From Callipepla californica brunnescens (lineage: Eukaryota > Chordata > Aves > Galliformes > Odontophoridae), in contig JALIRH010000007.1 of assembly GCA_023055505.1 (NCBI GenBank), forward strand, positions 14,139,773 through 14,203,772: a DNA stretch of 64,000 nucleotides. The letters run 5' to 3'. The notes below the pieces were generated by a model, which searched no databases, had not been told where the DNA came from, and saw nothing but the letters and a program-made list of their open reading frames with translations. This document shows positions 12,401-25,380 of this stretch, one piece after another. The stretch's first letter is position 1; each line of letters begins with the position of its first letter. The position numbers and the translations under genes were made by a program.

Positions 12401-14112
12401 TAACCTTTCTTTTTTTTTCTTTTTTTTCCCCATTAGCTAATAAGTTAATAAGTGCTTCAAATACAGTAACTCAATTAGATTTACAAAAAACAGCAAAAAA
12501 TAAGAATATGTCTTTTCAATCTACGAAGGATTCAGTAAAGTACTTTATGATGCACACATCTCCAAATAAAAATTGTGAAAACACCTCCATTGTTTTAATT
12601 TTAAGCTTAAACAGGCACTTGGCAAATATACCTCAGATATTTTGTCAGAATTGTGTTCATGTATATTTGGAGATCAAAACTTCATTGAATTAATGATTAA
12701 GAGCTATTTTGTTGTATGAGAAGCAGAACAAATTCAGTTCCATGTTACTTAAGAAATTATTTATGAAATAAGCTTTTGTTTATACTTACATAGAACATAA
12801 AATGCATGGAATGATGAAAAAATTGCTGATATCACAATGTTAGCCTTATCATGTATTATATATTGTAAAACCTATATTTTAGTCACACTACTTCTAGTTT
12901 GAATATCTTAGTGTAACTATTCTGATCTTTTACTACCTGACCAGAAGTCATGGAATTCAGCTTAAGTGAAAATGCCCTTAAGTGCTGATTTTCTGTGTTC
13001 ATTTTAATCTCGAGTAAACGTTAGTTTCAGTGATAAGGTAAACTAGATAAATTAATAGGAGATGACTGTCTTTATTAGCTCTAAGGCTCCCTAAATTACA
13101 ATGGAAACAACAAGAGACATCACAATATATATTTTTAAAATATTTTGTGATCTATGAACAATTAACATATAAATAAGAAGTGCAGCAGACCCTAATGTTT
13201 CATATATTTCTTGGGATTTCTTTCAATACCTCTCTGCAGTCAGAAAAGGGTAGCAACATTTTGAATGGAAGACTGAAGAAATATTGCTGATTAGAAATTG
13301 GGTCCCTTTCTCTTCCATTGCACTATATATTTAATCAGTCCTCCCAGACTAGATTACTCACTATAGTGGGAAAAAATAGTCCCAGTAAAATCACATTTTC
13401 TCACATAGCTGGAAAATTTCCAATAGGTGAGACTCTGAGGGTAACTAGTGGCTAAAAAGTTCACTAACCTTGGTGATGAAAAAATAAGATCTCTGAGTGT
13501 TGACACTGAAAAGGAATTAAAGAAGCCAGAGGTTGTCATAAATTTCCCCTGTTGCCAAACCTCTATGTAAGGAGAAAAAAGGCAGGTAATACAAAATGTT
13601 TCAGCCAGAAAAATAGTTACCAATCTTTTGAAGGGAGTTTTTTTTTTTGTTCCTTTGAGTCCTAATGTTGAAACATTAGAAAGAATAATGGTGGTGCTAC
13701 CATTCACGGCACTGCTTAAACGGAAAAGTGCACATTAACAGTCTTACAGATACTGAGGATTTGAATCCATCTCTTTTTTTTGTTTATTATGCTGATTATG
13801 CTGCAGATAGTTATCATGAGTGATCTTCATTTTTCCATAGTTGCCAAACTTATATTACCAATTATTTATGACAGAACAGAATTAATTGTGAGGCTGTCTT
13901 TGTAAGATGCTGCTGCTATAAAATTAGTTGTTGAAAGCTTTCAAATGATGTTACAGACTGTAATATTTGTTTCATTAAGTACATACATATAATGTCTAAG
14001 GACGAAAAAAAAACCCTGAATTATCACAGGGAATATTACTCTTTGCTCCTGAATGGGAACTCTGGTGAGGATCTTTTCAAAAGAAGTAAACCATAATTTA
14101 ATATTATGTAAA

Positions 14113-14167
14113 TTTATTTTAATTTAAATGAATAAATAAATTTAAATAAATTTAAATTAAATAAAAA
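14113..14167. repeat. AT-only inverted repeat
   Basis: The left arm at 14113-14129 reads TTTATTTTAATTTAAAT. Its near-exact complement lies at 14150-14167, with a 20-base AT-rich spacer. The segment could extrude as a cruciform. Chance is a real alternative, because DNA with no G or C yields palindromes easily. Confidence 0.6.
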
Positions 14168-17100
14168 TAAAGCACAAATAAGCAAATGAAATCAAACCAA
14201 TAATATATGCAGAAAAAATATTGATTTAGGAGCCTTGTATCTGATTTTGGGATTCAGGAAGACTGAAATCTTGCCTTGATTATCTGGAGACGTTTTGGAG
14301 AAAAGCTATGTACCTGTTGAAAATATAGAAAAATAAGCTCTCTCGCAAAATATTCTAGGAGCATACACAAAAAATATCTGTATGCACAATACATACTGAT
14401 TAGTGGAAGCAGGAAAAAAAAATACTGAGTGCCAATCCCTGGGAAAGGAAATTAGCAAGTTAAGATAAGCAATAAGGAAAAATAAGAATTGCTTTTCATA
14501 GATATCAGGATTATCTGTTCCAATAAAAAAAAAGTATGATGACTTTTAGTTGGATAACCTTCAGTTACTTTTTTCACCTTTGGAAAATTTTTCTAAAGGA
14601 CATTTTGTACTTGACCTAAGAGTATGCAGAAAGTGGATGTATCAGGACAAGAACCTTTTCCAAGGCAGCAAGGAATAACAGGAAAGGGAGACAGTAATGT
14701 GAACCAAGTCTGGTCAGAAACAGTAATTTATAAGCATTTGAGAATGTAGGAGTGAGGATTAATTCCAGTAGGGTTATCTGTTAGAAGAGCTCTAAATATG
14801 AAGACAATCCCAATGTCACTAATTGATAAACTATCAAACTACAGGCATTATTTCCAGGAAGATCAGCCTGGACCTTGAAGCTGGAAAGATCGTGAACCAG
14901 GGGGCTATGGACTGGAAGCATGCAGGAACTGCAGAGCTCTGCAAACCCATGAGGTTGTGTGCAGAGGGACAGGGGAACGGGGAATGGAGAGAAGGAATAG
15001 ATAGAAAAGAGTAGAAAAGCTGAGTGCAGAACAGCAATGGTCTATATACTTGTCTACACATGCCCTAAGCCTGATTGCTGCAACTTGTCCTATCTCCTTT
15101 TATTTCCTTCTTAACTTTTTCTTAACTGTCTCTTTTCAGTCTCACTCCTATGCATATGTGCACTGCTAGAACAACTCCTAGGACAGCTACTGTAGAGACC
15201 TGTGTGTGTATGCAAGTTAAACTGTACCTTCATAAAGTTATGAAGCATTATTAAGATACTAATATCTATTTATTGTTATTTTTTCTAAGTGTTTGAAGCT
15301 CAAGGCAAACAAATCTAAGTGTCCTCGTATATTGCTCTCTAAAGAACAAATTGCAGTAGGATTTGTACTATATGAGGCTCTGTTGCGAGCTCTCTCTGTA
15401 GAAATTGTATTCACTGTTTTCATTACATATCCTGTAGGATAGGATGAGGGATTTGATAGGTGAGTGATATAGAATGGCAAATTCAGCATTTCATGATACT
15501 TTACTTTTTTTAAGTGCCAACCAAACTGTCATGTAAAGAGAAAATAAGCAACTGTCCTCAGTACAGAGATGAAATTATTTTTCACCGCTTTAAAAAAGAT
15601 CAGTAGAGCAACACTGTATGGGTAACATCAAAGGAGATTTAAAATACAAGCTCTAGATCAATTTAATTTGTATTTATCCACAAAGACAAATCTGTCACCT
15701 AAGTAGTGAATGAAGTAAAAATGAGCTTGACTGTATTTTATCCTTTTTCTTCCTTAAATTACTACAGTATAGCCTGGAGAATCATTATAATGAGGCATGT
15801 TACCATTAAGGGAACGATGTCTGAACCTGGAATTATTGGGATGGGGGACGTGGGGAAAGATATTCCTTATGGTTGCTACTTATGCGGTACTGTTCCAGAA
15901 GCAGTTCCTGTATATCCCATATACTTAGGCTGCAAACTTGAAAACTCACTTTGCTTTGCAAGTATGTTTGATGTTTATGTTCATTTTATCTTTTTTTTTC
16001 TTTTTTTTCTTTTTTCTCTACATTGAACAACAAACAACTCAAAAGATGTTTTCTCCATATAAGGATAGACTGAATCACCATAACTATTCCTGGAGTTTGT
16101 ACTTTTAAAAGGTCCACAAAAAGAAAGAAAGAAAGAAGAAAAAAAAAAACATCTTCAAACAAACAAACAAACAGGGAAAACAGAGCTCAAAAGGGAGATC
16201 AAAAGGGTTCAATTCATTCAGATTAGCAGGATGAAAAAGCAACTTGATTAAAGAATGACAGGTATTTCACAAAGCAGAAATATCAAATACTACAAGGACA
16301 ATATTGATAAAAGCAATAAGAAGAAACACAAATTCAAATAAAAAAAAAATTAAGTGTTCACTTTAACGATAATGAATCTTCAAAACACGGGAAATGGAAG
16401 CTGATGTGTTCAACTCAAGATTTTAGGATTTCCAGAGGATATTTGAAGTTACTGATTTGCAAAGCTAGATGCCCACAGAGTTACCTAGCTTGATCTCCTA
16501 CGTTGTTTTAAATGTAGCAGTGCCTTGCAATTATCATTCTCTGCAATGTACCTTAGTCTTATTTTTTTTAATAATTTCACTTTAAAAAATCCATCTTATT
16601 CACATTTTAATAATTTAGAATTATTGTAAGCTTTCTTAAATTTTTCTAATGGATGCTCTCCTTCACAGCTGATGCAGCAGAAGTTCAGTTTCAATCACAA
16701 AAAAAAAGCTACAGCTACTTAGATTTTCTGAGGTTGGGATAGGGGATGGAACTACTTGACATAGATGAACAGCAAAAATCTAGATTTCTCCTGTAGCAGT
16801 AGTTTCCTGCTTTTTCTGCAGGAAAATTACATCACTAATATTGATAAAGAAACTTATTTAGAAAACATCCTATATGTTTCTTTCCATCTGTAAACCAAAG
16901 AATTACTTCTAGCAATGACAGAGAATACTATTCAAGTGCCACACCTTATCAGTCCTAGAGGAAAAGAGAAAGTGCTTACAAATATTTATGGAATCTGATA
17001 AAAAGGCACATGTGTTTTGACCTTAGGTGGCTACAGTTTTCCTTTTTGCTTGGCATGTTCTTTGAATAAGAGACAGTGTATGTCATTTTGTTGGGTTCTA

Positions 17101-18496
17101 ATAATTACCCTAAGATGAATGTCTTCTGGACAAGAACGATAAATGATGATGCCAGAAACCTTCTATATATATGAAGTCTTTTACCAAAAGAACGTCTCTA
17201 TGAGTGAATCCAGAAGAGGTGTATCATGGAAAGGAAATATTAACCATCTTAAAAGTTACTATGTTCATAAGTTTGTCTTTGTTGGAAGTTTTTCTCACTG
17301 TCTTGCCACTAATCAGAAGTAATCATCCTTCGAGTACTATAAGCCTGTTTATGTTCAAAATCTGCCAAGCAACTCAGAATAAACTCTAAAGACTACAGGT
17401 TAAGACAATAAGTGATGTTCAAGAATGTAATTGAAGGAAAAAAATAGTTTTGAATCTTGTTCTGAGAATCAACTTTCTTGTGTTTTATAGAGTTAATACT
17501 TTAAAGTTATTTTAAAATTAGTTTTTATTCCTTTGTAAATTGTATAGATTGAATTCCTTGACTACTCTTTCCATTTTCACTGTCAGATATTTACAAAAAC
17601 TGATAGAATGATTTTTGAAGATTCGACAATGATTATTTACAATCTCCAATTCAAAAGCTTTTCAGTGATTTTACCAACAATTGATTCCAGCTACGGGAAA
17701 GTGGCACATCTAGTGCACCAAAAATATGCCCTGCTTACTTTCCTAATATCAGATTAAATGTGAACAGATCATAATTTCTTGTTCCCAAGTCAGTCTAGTA
17801 CCTGCAGAATTGAGGTATGTGTCATTCATATTGAAATCCCAGTTTATTAGTGGTCCTATTCCCTTGCTCATCAGGGATAAAGATTTCAGAAGCCAACATT
17901 CAGTTCTCTTCTGTGATTTGGTGATTTGTAGTAGATAATTGATTGTGTCTGCTATCTCATACTTTATATATTAGAGTTTTATAATACAAATATTTGAAAT
18001 GATTGCCATTTGAGCTATTGGTGATTTGGAAACAGGTGATAACATTTTTGACACAAAATGACTTTTCCACTAAGTTCTTTTTAAAGAGTTGATACCTCTT
18101 TATCTTCAACACCAAATCAAACAGATTTTGGCACCACAGTTTAATACTACCCAATAGGTCATAACCATGTTATTAAGTAAGAAATTCCTACATATTATAT
18201 CGTTAATCTAGGAACAAGATATCTGGTGAATAAACAAGTAAATATTTTTTGTAATTTTTTGCTCTTTGGTGCAACTCAACAACTGAATCTGTATTAAGTG
18301 TATGTTTATTTATTTAACAGAAAACAATTTATGATTTCATCGAAGACAAGATACTGACTTCTTTAAAGGAAAAGCATACGATGTCAGGGTCTAGCATCTT
18401 ATGATCTCATGCTATCATGCTTCTCTGCAAACAATTGGGAAAATAGAAAATTATTTTCTATAGAGACAGCTAATATAACTTACTTTTCACTCACGC

Positions 18497-18565
18497 AGAA
18501 TCACAGAATCAAAGAATTGTAGGGGTTGGAAGGGACCTCTAAAGATCATCTAGTCCAACCCCAAA
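18497..18565 (-). mobile_element. CR1 LINE 3' tail fragment
   Basis: AGAATCACAGAATC, GGGGTTGGAAGGGACCTC and GATCATCTAGTCCAACCCC appear in the order expected for the complement of the CR1 3' end. Only about 70 bases are present. The low divergence suggests a fairly young, severely 5'-truncated insertion. Confidence 0.93.
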
Positions 18566-19362
18566 TCTGTATCTTTTCCAGATAAAATTCTGCTTGGTAT
18601 ATAAGTTTGGTTGACCAAAAGCAGTTTGCTATATTTTCCTGTCAGATTTTTCTATTATTTTCAACTTGTATATTTTACTCCATGCTCAGTTTTGCAGTTC
18701 TCACTGAGAACTTCTACTAGTATGCATGTGGGTAAACAGAGACTAGTGGAGTCCCATTTTTGAAGAACCTCTTTATTTGACTGGTGAGAGCAGAACTTCT
18801 GTGAGATGAAAACAGTCCTAGAGCCAGCCGTCTAATGGTGTGGATGAAAGATATATTAATCATGGGGTAGGAGTTTGGTCCTCTATTTATATAAAATCTA
18901 ATCCAGCAAAAATGACTGTTAAGTATAATCTCCTACAGCAACTATTTATAAAAAGTCTTACACAGAAAATTACAAATATATCAATTATAAAATGAGTTTG
19001 TAGTTCTTAGCAATTTGGAATATTATAGAAACTTAAGCTGCAATATTTGTGATGAAATAAAACACTGACAACACATATTCCCAGTCCACTAATCCCTCAG
19101 AGGTCTTTCTGAAAGCATTCATTATTTATTTCAGAATTTATTTTTTAGATTAGTGAATTTCATCTCACTTGTTTATTTACTATGAGTGCTAAGTGCTCTT
19201 AATATATAATCAATGTAAAAAATCAGTCTTAGCATAAATAAACTACTTTGAACTTCAGCATTTTTCTGTGTTGGCAGCTGTGGCCTTTACCAAATACTGA
19301 ATCTTCATTAAAAATAAATATTTACAATGTTTTTAACTCATAGCAAAGAGAGATTACTTATC
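18566..19362. other. AT-rich unique DNA, nothing recognised
   Basis: No repeat, RNA gene or exon signature was recognised. Confidence 0.55.
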
Positions 19363-19780
19363 CAGGGCAAAGCACTTTTGTAAGTCTTCGTGCTGCTGAT
19401 GAATCAAATGCAGTCTGAGTAGAGATTCCACGGGGCCTCATGATGGAGCAATGTGTTCCTGAATGAGGGTCCTGTGGTATCAAGCCATGCTGCAGCAATA
19501 CTGGGAAAGTTGTAGTCTGAGGCAAGCCCACATGGGACCAGCTCAGGAAGAACAGCATGCCATGGGAAGGACCCCACTCAGAGGCAGGGGCAAAGAGTGG
19601 CCTGGCAATAAATTATACTAATCTCCCTATGCTGAATCCGTTTGGCCTATGACAGTATTTGTCCCTATCTCAAACTTTGAGCTTTTTTCTTTTTACTTTC
19701 ACCCCGTGTTGTATTTATCAGGCACTGTGGTCATGTAGCCTTATGGAATGGCTCTGTTCAATGCTTCCAGCACCCTCTCA
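19363..19780 (+). mobile_element. old degraded avian ERVL-type LTR fragment
   Basis: The block is clearly GC-richer than its surroundings. It carries repeated GGACC...GGAGCA-like phrases, CATGGGAAGGACCCC, GGGGCAAAGAGTG, an AATAAA at 19607-19612 and then GTTTGGCCTATGACAGTA and CCCTATCTCAAAC. In this order these resemble the 3' half of a widespread avian LTR family that I remember as TguLTR5-like. The family name comes from memory and the ends are approximate. I could not find a TG start or a target duplication, so this is an eroded fragment. The 66-codon minus-strand frame at 19358-19558 lies inside it and is not a gene. Confidence 0.6.
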
Positions 19781-22700
19781 ATGCTAGCACTCCTTGTCAG
19801 CGTAGATGGTGAGACTTTACAAGTTCACTAATGCAAAGAGAGGACATAAAAACTGTTGAAGTATTGCTACTGAGATCACATCTGCCATACTTTTACGGCA
19901 CGTGTACCTGAGCAGCACAGCTGGAGTGGCCTTGGAATTATCAACACGTTCTTATGCACACAGCGGTAATCACTGCAGGACACTGAACTTGAGATCTATG
20001 ATGATTAAATGTTATGTATACGTGAACGTGTGTGTGTGTCCACATAGACACAAGGATAATGTCAGAGTGCAAAAAATTATCTCCACAGTCCTTTGTCAGA
20101 ACTATTGCAAATTCTGCAGGAACAGAAATCTGTTTGGAAATAAGTCACTTAGTCATTTTCACTCAGAAAATATGTGCATTCCTCTGGTTTCACTGTTGTC
20201 CCTCTTTGCCCCCACAGTTCCCAGCTTTTGAGTGTTAGAAGCAGGTGTGCATTGTTTTTGTTGTTGTTGTTGTTTTATTTTATTTTATTTTATTTTACTT
20301 TTTTGCAAGCAGGTGTGCATTGTTTTTGTTGTTGTTGTTCTTTTATTTTATTTTATTTTATTTCACTTTTTTGCAAGCACTTAGCACCAGGAAAGCTAAG
20401 AATTACAAAAGGACAGAAAAGGTGAAAGATGTGAAGAAGAATGTTATTTGGAGCATTTTAACACCGTATGTAAAATGATTTGAGTGCAACATAATCTGAA
20501 AGCATTTTTGTTCTGGTCCAAAATTATAGATAATTTCAACATCCATTCACTTTTAACCAAGCATTCCCAGGTTGGCAGAGTTCAAGCATTAATAAATGGT
20601 CTAAATTAACTAGAAACTTCCTAAAACATTTAGGACACTTTCTGGAGTTCAAGGGCATAGACTGTAGATGTACTCAGGAGTCCATTAAGACTGATGATTG
20701 TGCACAAAGTGCTCTTTGGATTATACCCTAAGGCTGAGTTACTCTGAAGCAGGCAAAGAAGCTAAACACAGGTCATGTTCTCTGGATGTTAAAGTTAAAC
20801 AAAGTATCCTTATAGCTTCTTTACGTGCCCACAGAAATAAAGAAAACAAAAATGCAGAATACTATTCCTTTGTATCCTTCAGACTTTGGTTATGATGGCT
20901 TGTCTTCCTATAAGCAGAGGTGTCCACTCAAGTAGTTATTTAATTTTAACATATCGTTCAACAAAAGACACCAATGAGGACCCTGATGTTTGTCCTTTCT
21001 CCTTAAAAAGTACCTTTGCTCTCTAATCCACAAACCCTACTTTGATAATTTCAAACGCTCAAGATATTAAAGAGAACAGCTTGTGCATTTTTCCTTCACA
21101 GTGGCTCATATCTGACTGGATTCTCAACGCTTGGACTTATTGGCTGCACTTCTGCTAGGAAATTAAATATTCCAAGGTCTGTCCTTATTTGTACCTGGGA
21201 AAGAATGATCTGCATCCATGTTAACTTCCAAGGTAAAACAACCATGTCCAAACAACCTCTTCAGGAGGTTCCTGAGTCTGACTTGTGAGCAATACCAGAG
21301 AATTATTTGTTGCAATATAAAACCAAGCCAGGCATGCCTAATATTTTATGAGGATAAACAGCTGCATGATAGTGCTAATTCTCTAGTGTTGAACATAGGA
21401 GTAAAGATGTGCCTTTCATGTCATATAACAGACCAGGCCCATTTGCATTCATATGGCTACTTGAAGGAGATGTGGAACTCTGCTTGAGGCAAATTCATCA
21501 TAGTCATGGCAGAGGACATTGGAGAGACTGCATTTATGATTCATAGCTACAATCTGCATAGCCTGGCACAGTATTAGTGGATTTGACTTTCAGTTTCTGT
21601 TGCACTGATATATTTGCCTTAGAAACAGTTAAGAAATAATCATTATATTTGGTGCTTATCATCATCTTGCTTTTAGTGGTTTTGTCTTCATATAACTCAT
21701 GAGTTGTCAGATCAGGGCTTCTTGAACAAAGGAAAAGTCATCTAGCAGATCCAGGTCCAGCTGATTTTCAGGCTACTAGAGGAGCCCAGGCTTCTGGATT
21801 TGAGGAAAAATGCCTGATTAGACAACCTCTCCTATTTTTCAGAATATTCTTTTTTTATTTCTTTATGTAAGTATAGCAAAACTGCCTCAGTTTCTAAACT
21901 GAAGAATTTTGGAATACTTTTCCCCACAAATTTTAGTTGTGCTAAGGACTGAAGCACAGTACTGCCAAGAAGAAAACTAAGGAAGTAAATGAACAAATTG
22001 TTAGAGCAGAAAAACAAATGGTTTATGAATATGATTATCCTTATCTTTGAGATTAAAGTGTCAGTTTTTATTTTTCCCAATGTAGAAACAATTCTAAGTA
22101 GATTTTTTTTCTACTACGATTTTTTATTCGTATTTCCCCAGTTCTGGGAGAGGAGGAGAAAAATTATTTAAAAAAATAATTGATATCTTTGAGCTAACCA
22201 GAAGACCTTAATCAAGAATCTCACTCCTTTATATCAGAGAGATTAATTTTTAATAGCTAAATATGTCACAACTATTAAATCTTCAATTCTGCCTTCCTGG
22301 ACCGATTTACATATAGAAAATTCAGACAACAATATGACAGAAAATGTTCTGACAGAATAAAATTGTTTGAATATAGCATACTCTTTAATTTAAAAATATG
22401 TATCATATCAACTTTCTACACAAATTGACAGTGGCATAGAGCATGTGAAGTGGAAATGTTAGGTGCCTGTCTCGAATGTTCCTACAAACACGATAGTTAT
22501 CTGGAATTCCTGTACAGTCAGATGAGAAGAAGCTGAAGGACTGCTATGTTCTGAGTCATCTTATTTTTTTATATTTTTATTTTTGGCATCTAGACAATAA
22601 CAAAATGAATTTTACCATTAAAAAAAAAAAAGCTTGTTTTTCAGTGTGCACTATAAAGGAACGTAGGTTGCAAACTCAGATGGAGACAACTGACTGTCAC

Positions 22701-23597
22701 TGAGTCCCAGAACGAAACCCATTTCATCTCTCTCCAACATTATTCAAATTGTCTGTTTTCAAGCTTCTGAATATATTTCCTACAAAAGCAACAGATAATA
22801 TTATATTAATGTTATCTATTAATGTTTTACAGGCTCCTTAAGGAATGAATCTATCTCATTAAGTGCCATGAAGATTAGGAAAAAAACATCTTTAAAATGA
22901 GAAGACAACATATTTAAATCACATTTCCTGTTCACTTTTTTATTTCTTTACTTTGCATCATTAACATTCCTTTAACACAACTGTAACTGTGATGGAATAT
23001 CACTGTTCATCACAAAAAATAATGCCCTTCCTTGACATAAGGACTGTTCCTTCATGAAAGAAAGGAAATCCACAATCCACTGTATTTACTGTAGCCTTTG
23101 GCCACAAACATTAGTCCAGTTTTGAAGGGAATGAACAGAACACTCCATTCCCAGTTTGATGGTTGGATTCACAGAACAATTGCTGCATACCAAGTAGTCA
23201 AAACCTGCATGCATAACAGGAACATTCTATATTGGAAAACAAATTATATCTAGCCTTAAATAGAAACCGTGGACTACATGAGGTCAGATATATGAGGGCT
23301 TCAATTTACTGGTATTTTGTTTTGTTTTAAAAAGTAAGGAATGCAACCCAATAATTGATTTTTTTTAATTAATTCAGGTGAGTTACAGTAGTAATAAATG
23401 GTGCTATGATTATAGGATTTTTTGACAGTTTGTATCTTGGAAAAAATTAATATATTCCTGGAAACAGGAACTCCTGCTGGAATTGTGACTGATATATTGG
23501 AACCACTTGTAATCATAAAAACAATGCTGATTACAGAGTCATACAGATTAGGAAAAGTAGCCCTGTATTAAAATTTTGCATTAGATGTTCTATGTCT
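19781..23597. other. AT-rich DNA, no gene; contains a tandem duplication
   Basis: Apart from the 68-base duplication at 20241-20376, nothing was identified. Frames such as 19902-20231 (109 codons, plus) and 21218-21487 (89 codons, plus) show no domain, no codon pattern and no paired splice signals that I would trust. Confidence 0.5.
20241..20376. repeat. 68-base tandem duplication, two units
   Basis: Unit 1 (20241-20308) and unit 2 (20309-20376) are both exactly 68 bases. Each starts GCAGGTGTGCATTG, runs through (GTT)n and (TTTTA)n, and ends CACTTTTTTGCAA or TACTTTTTTGCAA. By direct comparison I count only two mismatches, at unit positions 32 and 56. The duplication is therefore recent, or has been kept uniform by conversion. 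Overlapping frames on the plus strand here are repeat artefacts. Confidence 0.96.
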
Positions 23598-23745
23598 CAC
23601 AGAATCACAGAACCGTAGGTGTTGGAAGGGACATCTATAGATCGAATACAACCCCCTGCCAAAGCAGCTTCCTAGACCAGGTTGCACAAGTAGGTAACCA
23701 GGCAGGTATTGAATGTCTCCAGATAAGGAGACTCCACCATCTCTG
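23598..23745 (-). mobile_element. CR1 LINE 3' fragment, about 150 bases
   Basis: From its 3' edge inward it reads AGAATCACAGAACCGTAGG, GTTGGAAGGGACATC, CTAGACCAGGTTGCACAAG, CCAGGCAGGTATTGAATGTCTCCAG and GGAGACTCCACCATCTCTGAC. This is the continuous complement of the CR1 3' untranslated end plus the final codons. It is truncated at the 5' side. Confidence 0.94.
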
Positions 23746-25380
23746 ACTTATCTGTGAATTGTAGGAGAGGAAACAGCAAGAGGAGAACAGGATGTATAGA
23801 GAAAAGTACCAAATATTATGGTTGAGATAACACTGCTGCATATTTCTTTTTTTTTTTTGCCTGTAAAAGAAAAGTTTTTTAGCTGATGAGCTGTCTGTTG
23901 TTATTTTGAATACTGAATGGATTCCAAAATTTTAAAAATGAAGGAGATTGGTATGATGACTTTCTTATAGTGCTGTTGATAAAATACAACAAGGGAGGAG
24001 GGCAGATGGGAAAAGATAGTGAGGGAAGGGCAAATGAGAGCTTCTTTCTTTATTAGCTGATCATTATGCAACTTCTCTGTACATATATCTTTTCAAAAGG
24101 TAAGTTAAAGAAGACAGGGAACCTTACATAGTCATAGCCACCTAGTCAATTACCATTAGTTCCAGCCCTCATCCCAAATTCTTTCTGAGACTATTTAAAA
24201 GAAGCAATTTACTGCTCATGAACCCTGACAGAATGTACAGTAAGTAATAACAATAAGTTAAACAGAAAAATAGCACTAAGACGGGATAACAAGGGAGCAA
24301 TATTTCTAAATATAACAGATATACATTATCCTCCATGATAATAGTAATTCGTTAGCAAAATTTTTTGTGTTCTAAAGTGAAACACTAATTATCCCTATCT
24401 TTTTCTTTCTGGGGGGTAGAGTTAGTGAAATATTTCTGTTCTAGTGTACTACCTTCAAAAATATAAACAGGACTTTAGAGTTCAAACTAATTCATCATTC
24501 TTACAGAATTATTGAAGTACTATGAATGACTTTTTGTTGTAATGACAGCAATATGTGATCACAAAAGGGCAGTTTAAAAATATCTTGAGATGGAAAATAT
24601 TCTTGTACCCTTAAATTGTAATTAGGGTTCAATGAGGAAATTAGTTATAGCTGGCTAAATGAGATGAGGCATTGTAGTACTCATCCCTTCTTCACTCAAA
24701 AAATTCCAGCTACAGAATTTATTCAATTTGCAACATACTGAGAGCATACAACCTCAAATTTCATTTTCCCTTTAGACTATTTCATTTTAAAGATCATTAT
24801 GTCAATGGTTTCCAAATGTATATTTGTGTTTATTACAGTTAGTTGTTTAATAATACTTTTCTTGTTCTTTCTTCTAATACATGTTCAGTTCTGAACATCA
24901 GAGCTCTGTGTGGGGCTGGAGCACCTACTGAGTTGATCAGAATAAGTTTGATTTCTACACCTGAGAATTATCTGATAATAATAGCCTCCTAATTCTTAAA
25001 CATAATGTTTATAGGATGAAGCAGCATCACTGCTTAAGTAAGCACATGAATCAGTTAAATCATGTGAAGCTGCTATATAATCCTCTCTTGTCATATTGTG
25101 GAACAGTGCTTCAATCTAAAGTGTTGACTAAGGTTTTTGAAATGTTTTTGTGGGTATTTGTTCAGTATTTCTGGGGAGAAGATGATGAATATTTTCTTCA
25201 TTAAAAAAGAATGACAGTCATTACTCCATCAATTGTGCTAAAATTGAATAGAAAAACATAAAAGAGGAAGTAAAATATAAAAGTAAAATATAAATACAGA
25301 TTAGATACAGATACCGATTACTCAAAGTTTTAACTACTGCTAGACAGGAAGTGGGTCGAATACAGAATGTAATTTAAATA
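23746..25380. other. AT-rich unique DNA, nothing recognised
   Basis: No gene or repeat family was identified. The stretch ends at the TA dinucleotide (25379-25380) that forms the left target site of the mariner element. Confidence 0.55.

Larger units (their letters stand above)
4122..18496. other. 14 kb repeat-poor, gene-free AT-rich DNA
   Basis: This is the longest stretch without an identifiable transposon. I saw only homopolymers and short A-rich or T-rich runs (for example 4219-4232, 5228-5260, 9294-9400, 10636-10660, 16125-16172), an AT-rich inverted repeat at 14113-14167, and AT-rich tracts near 11745-11785. Frames of 60-117 codons (for example 9614-9946 plus, 13354-13707 minus) have no recognisable domains. 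Two blocks, 8411-8600 and 13795-13980, have the mixed composition and homeodomain-like TAATTA or TTAATCAT words often seen in conserved non-coding elements. That is a guess until aligned. Confidence 0.5.
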
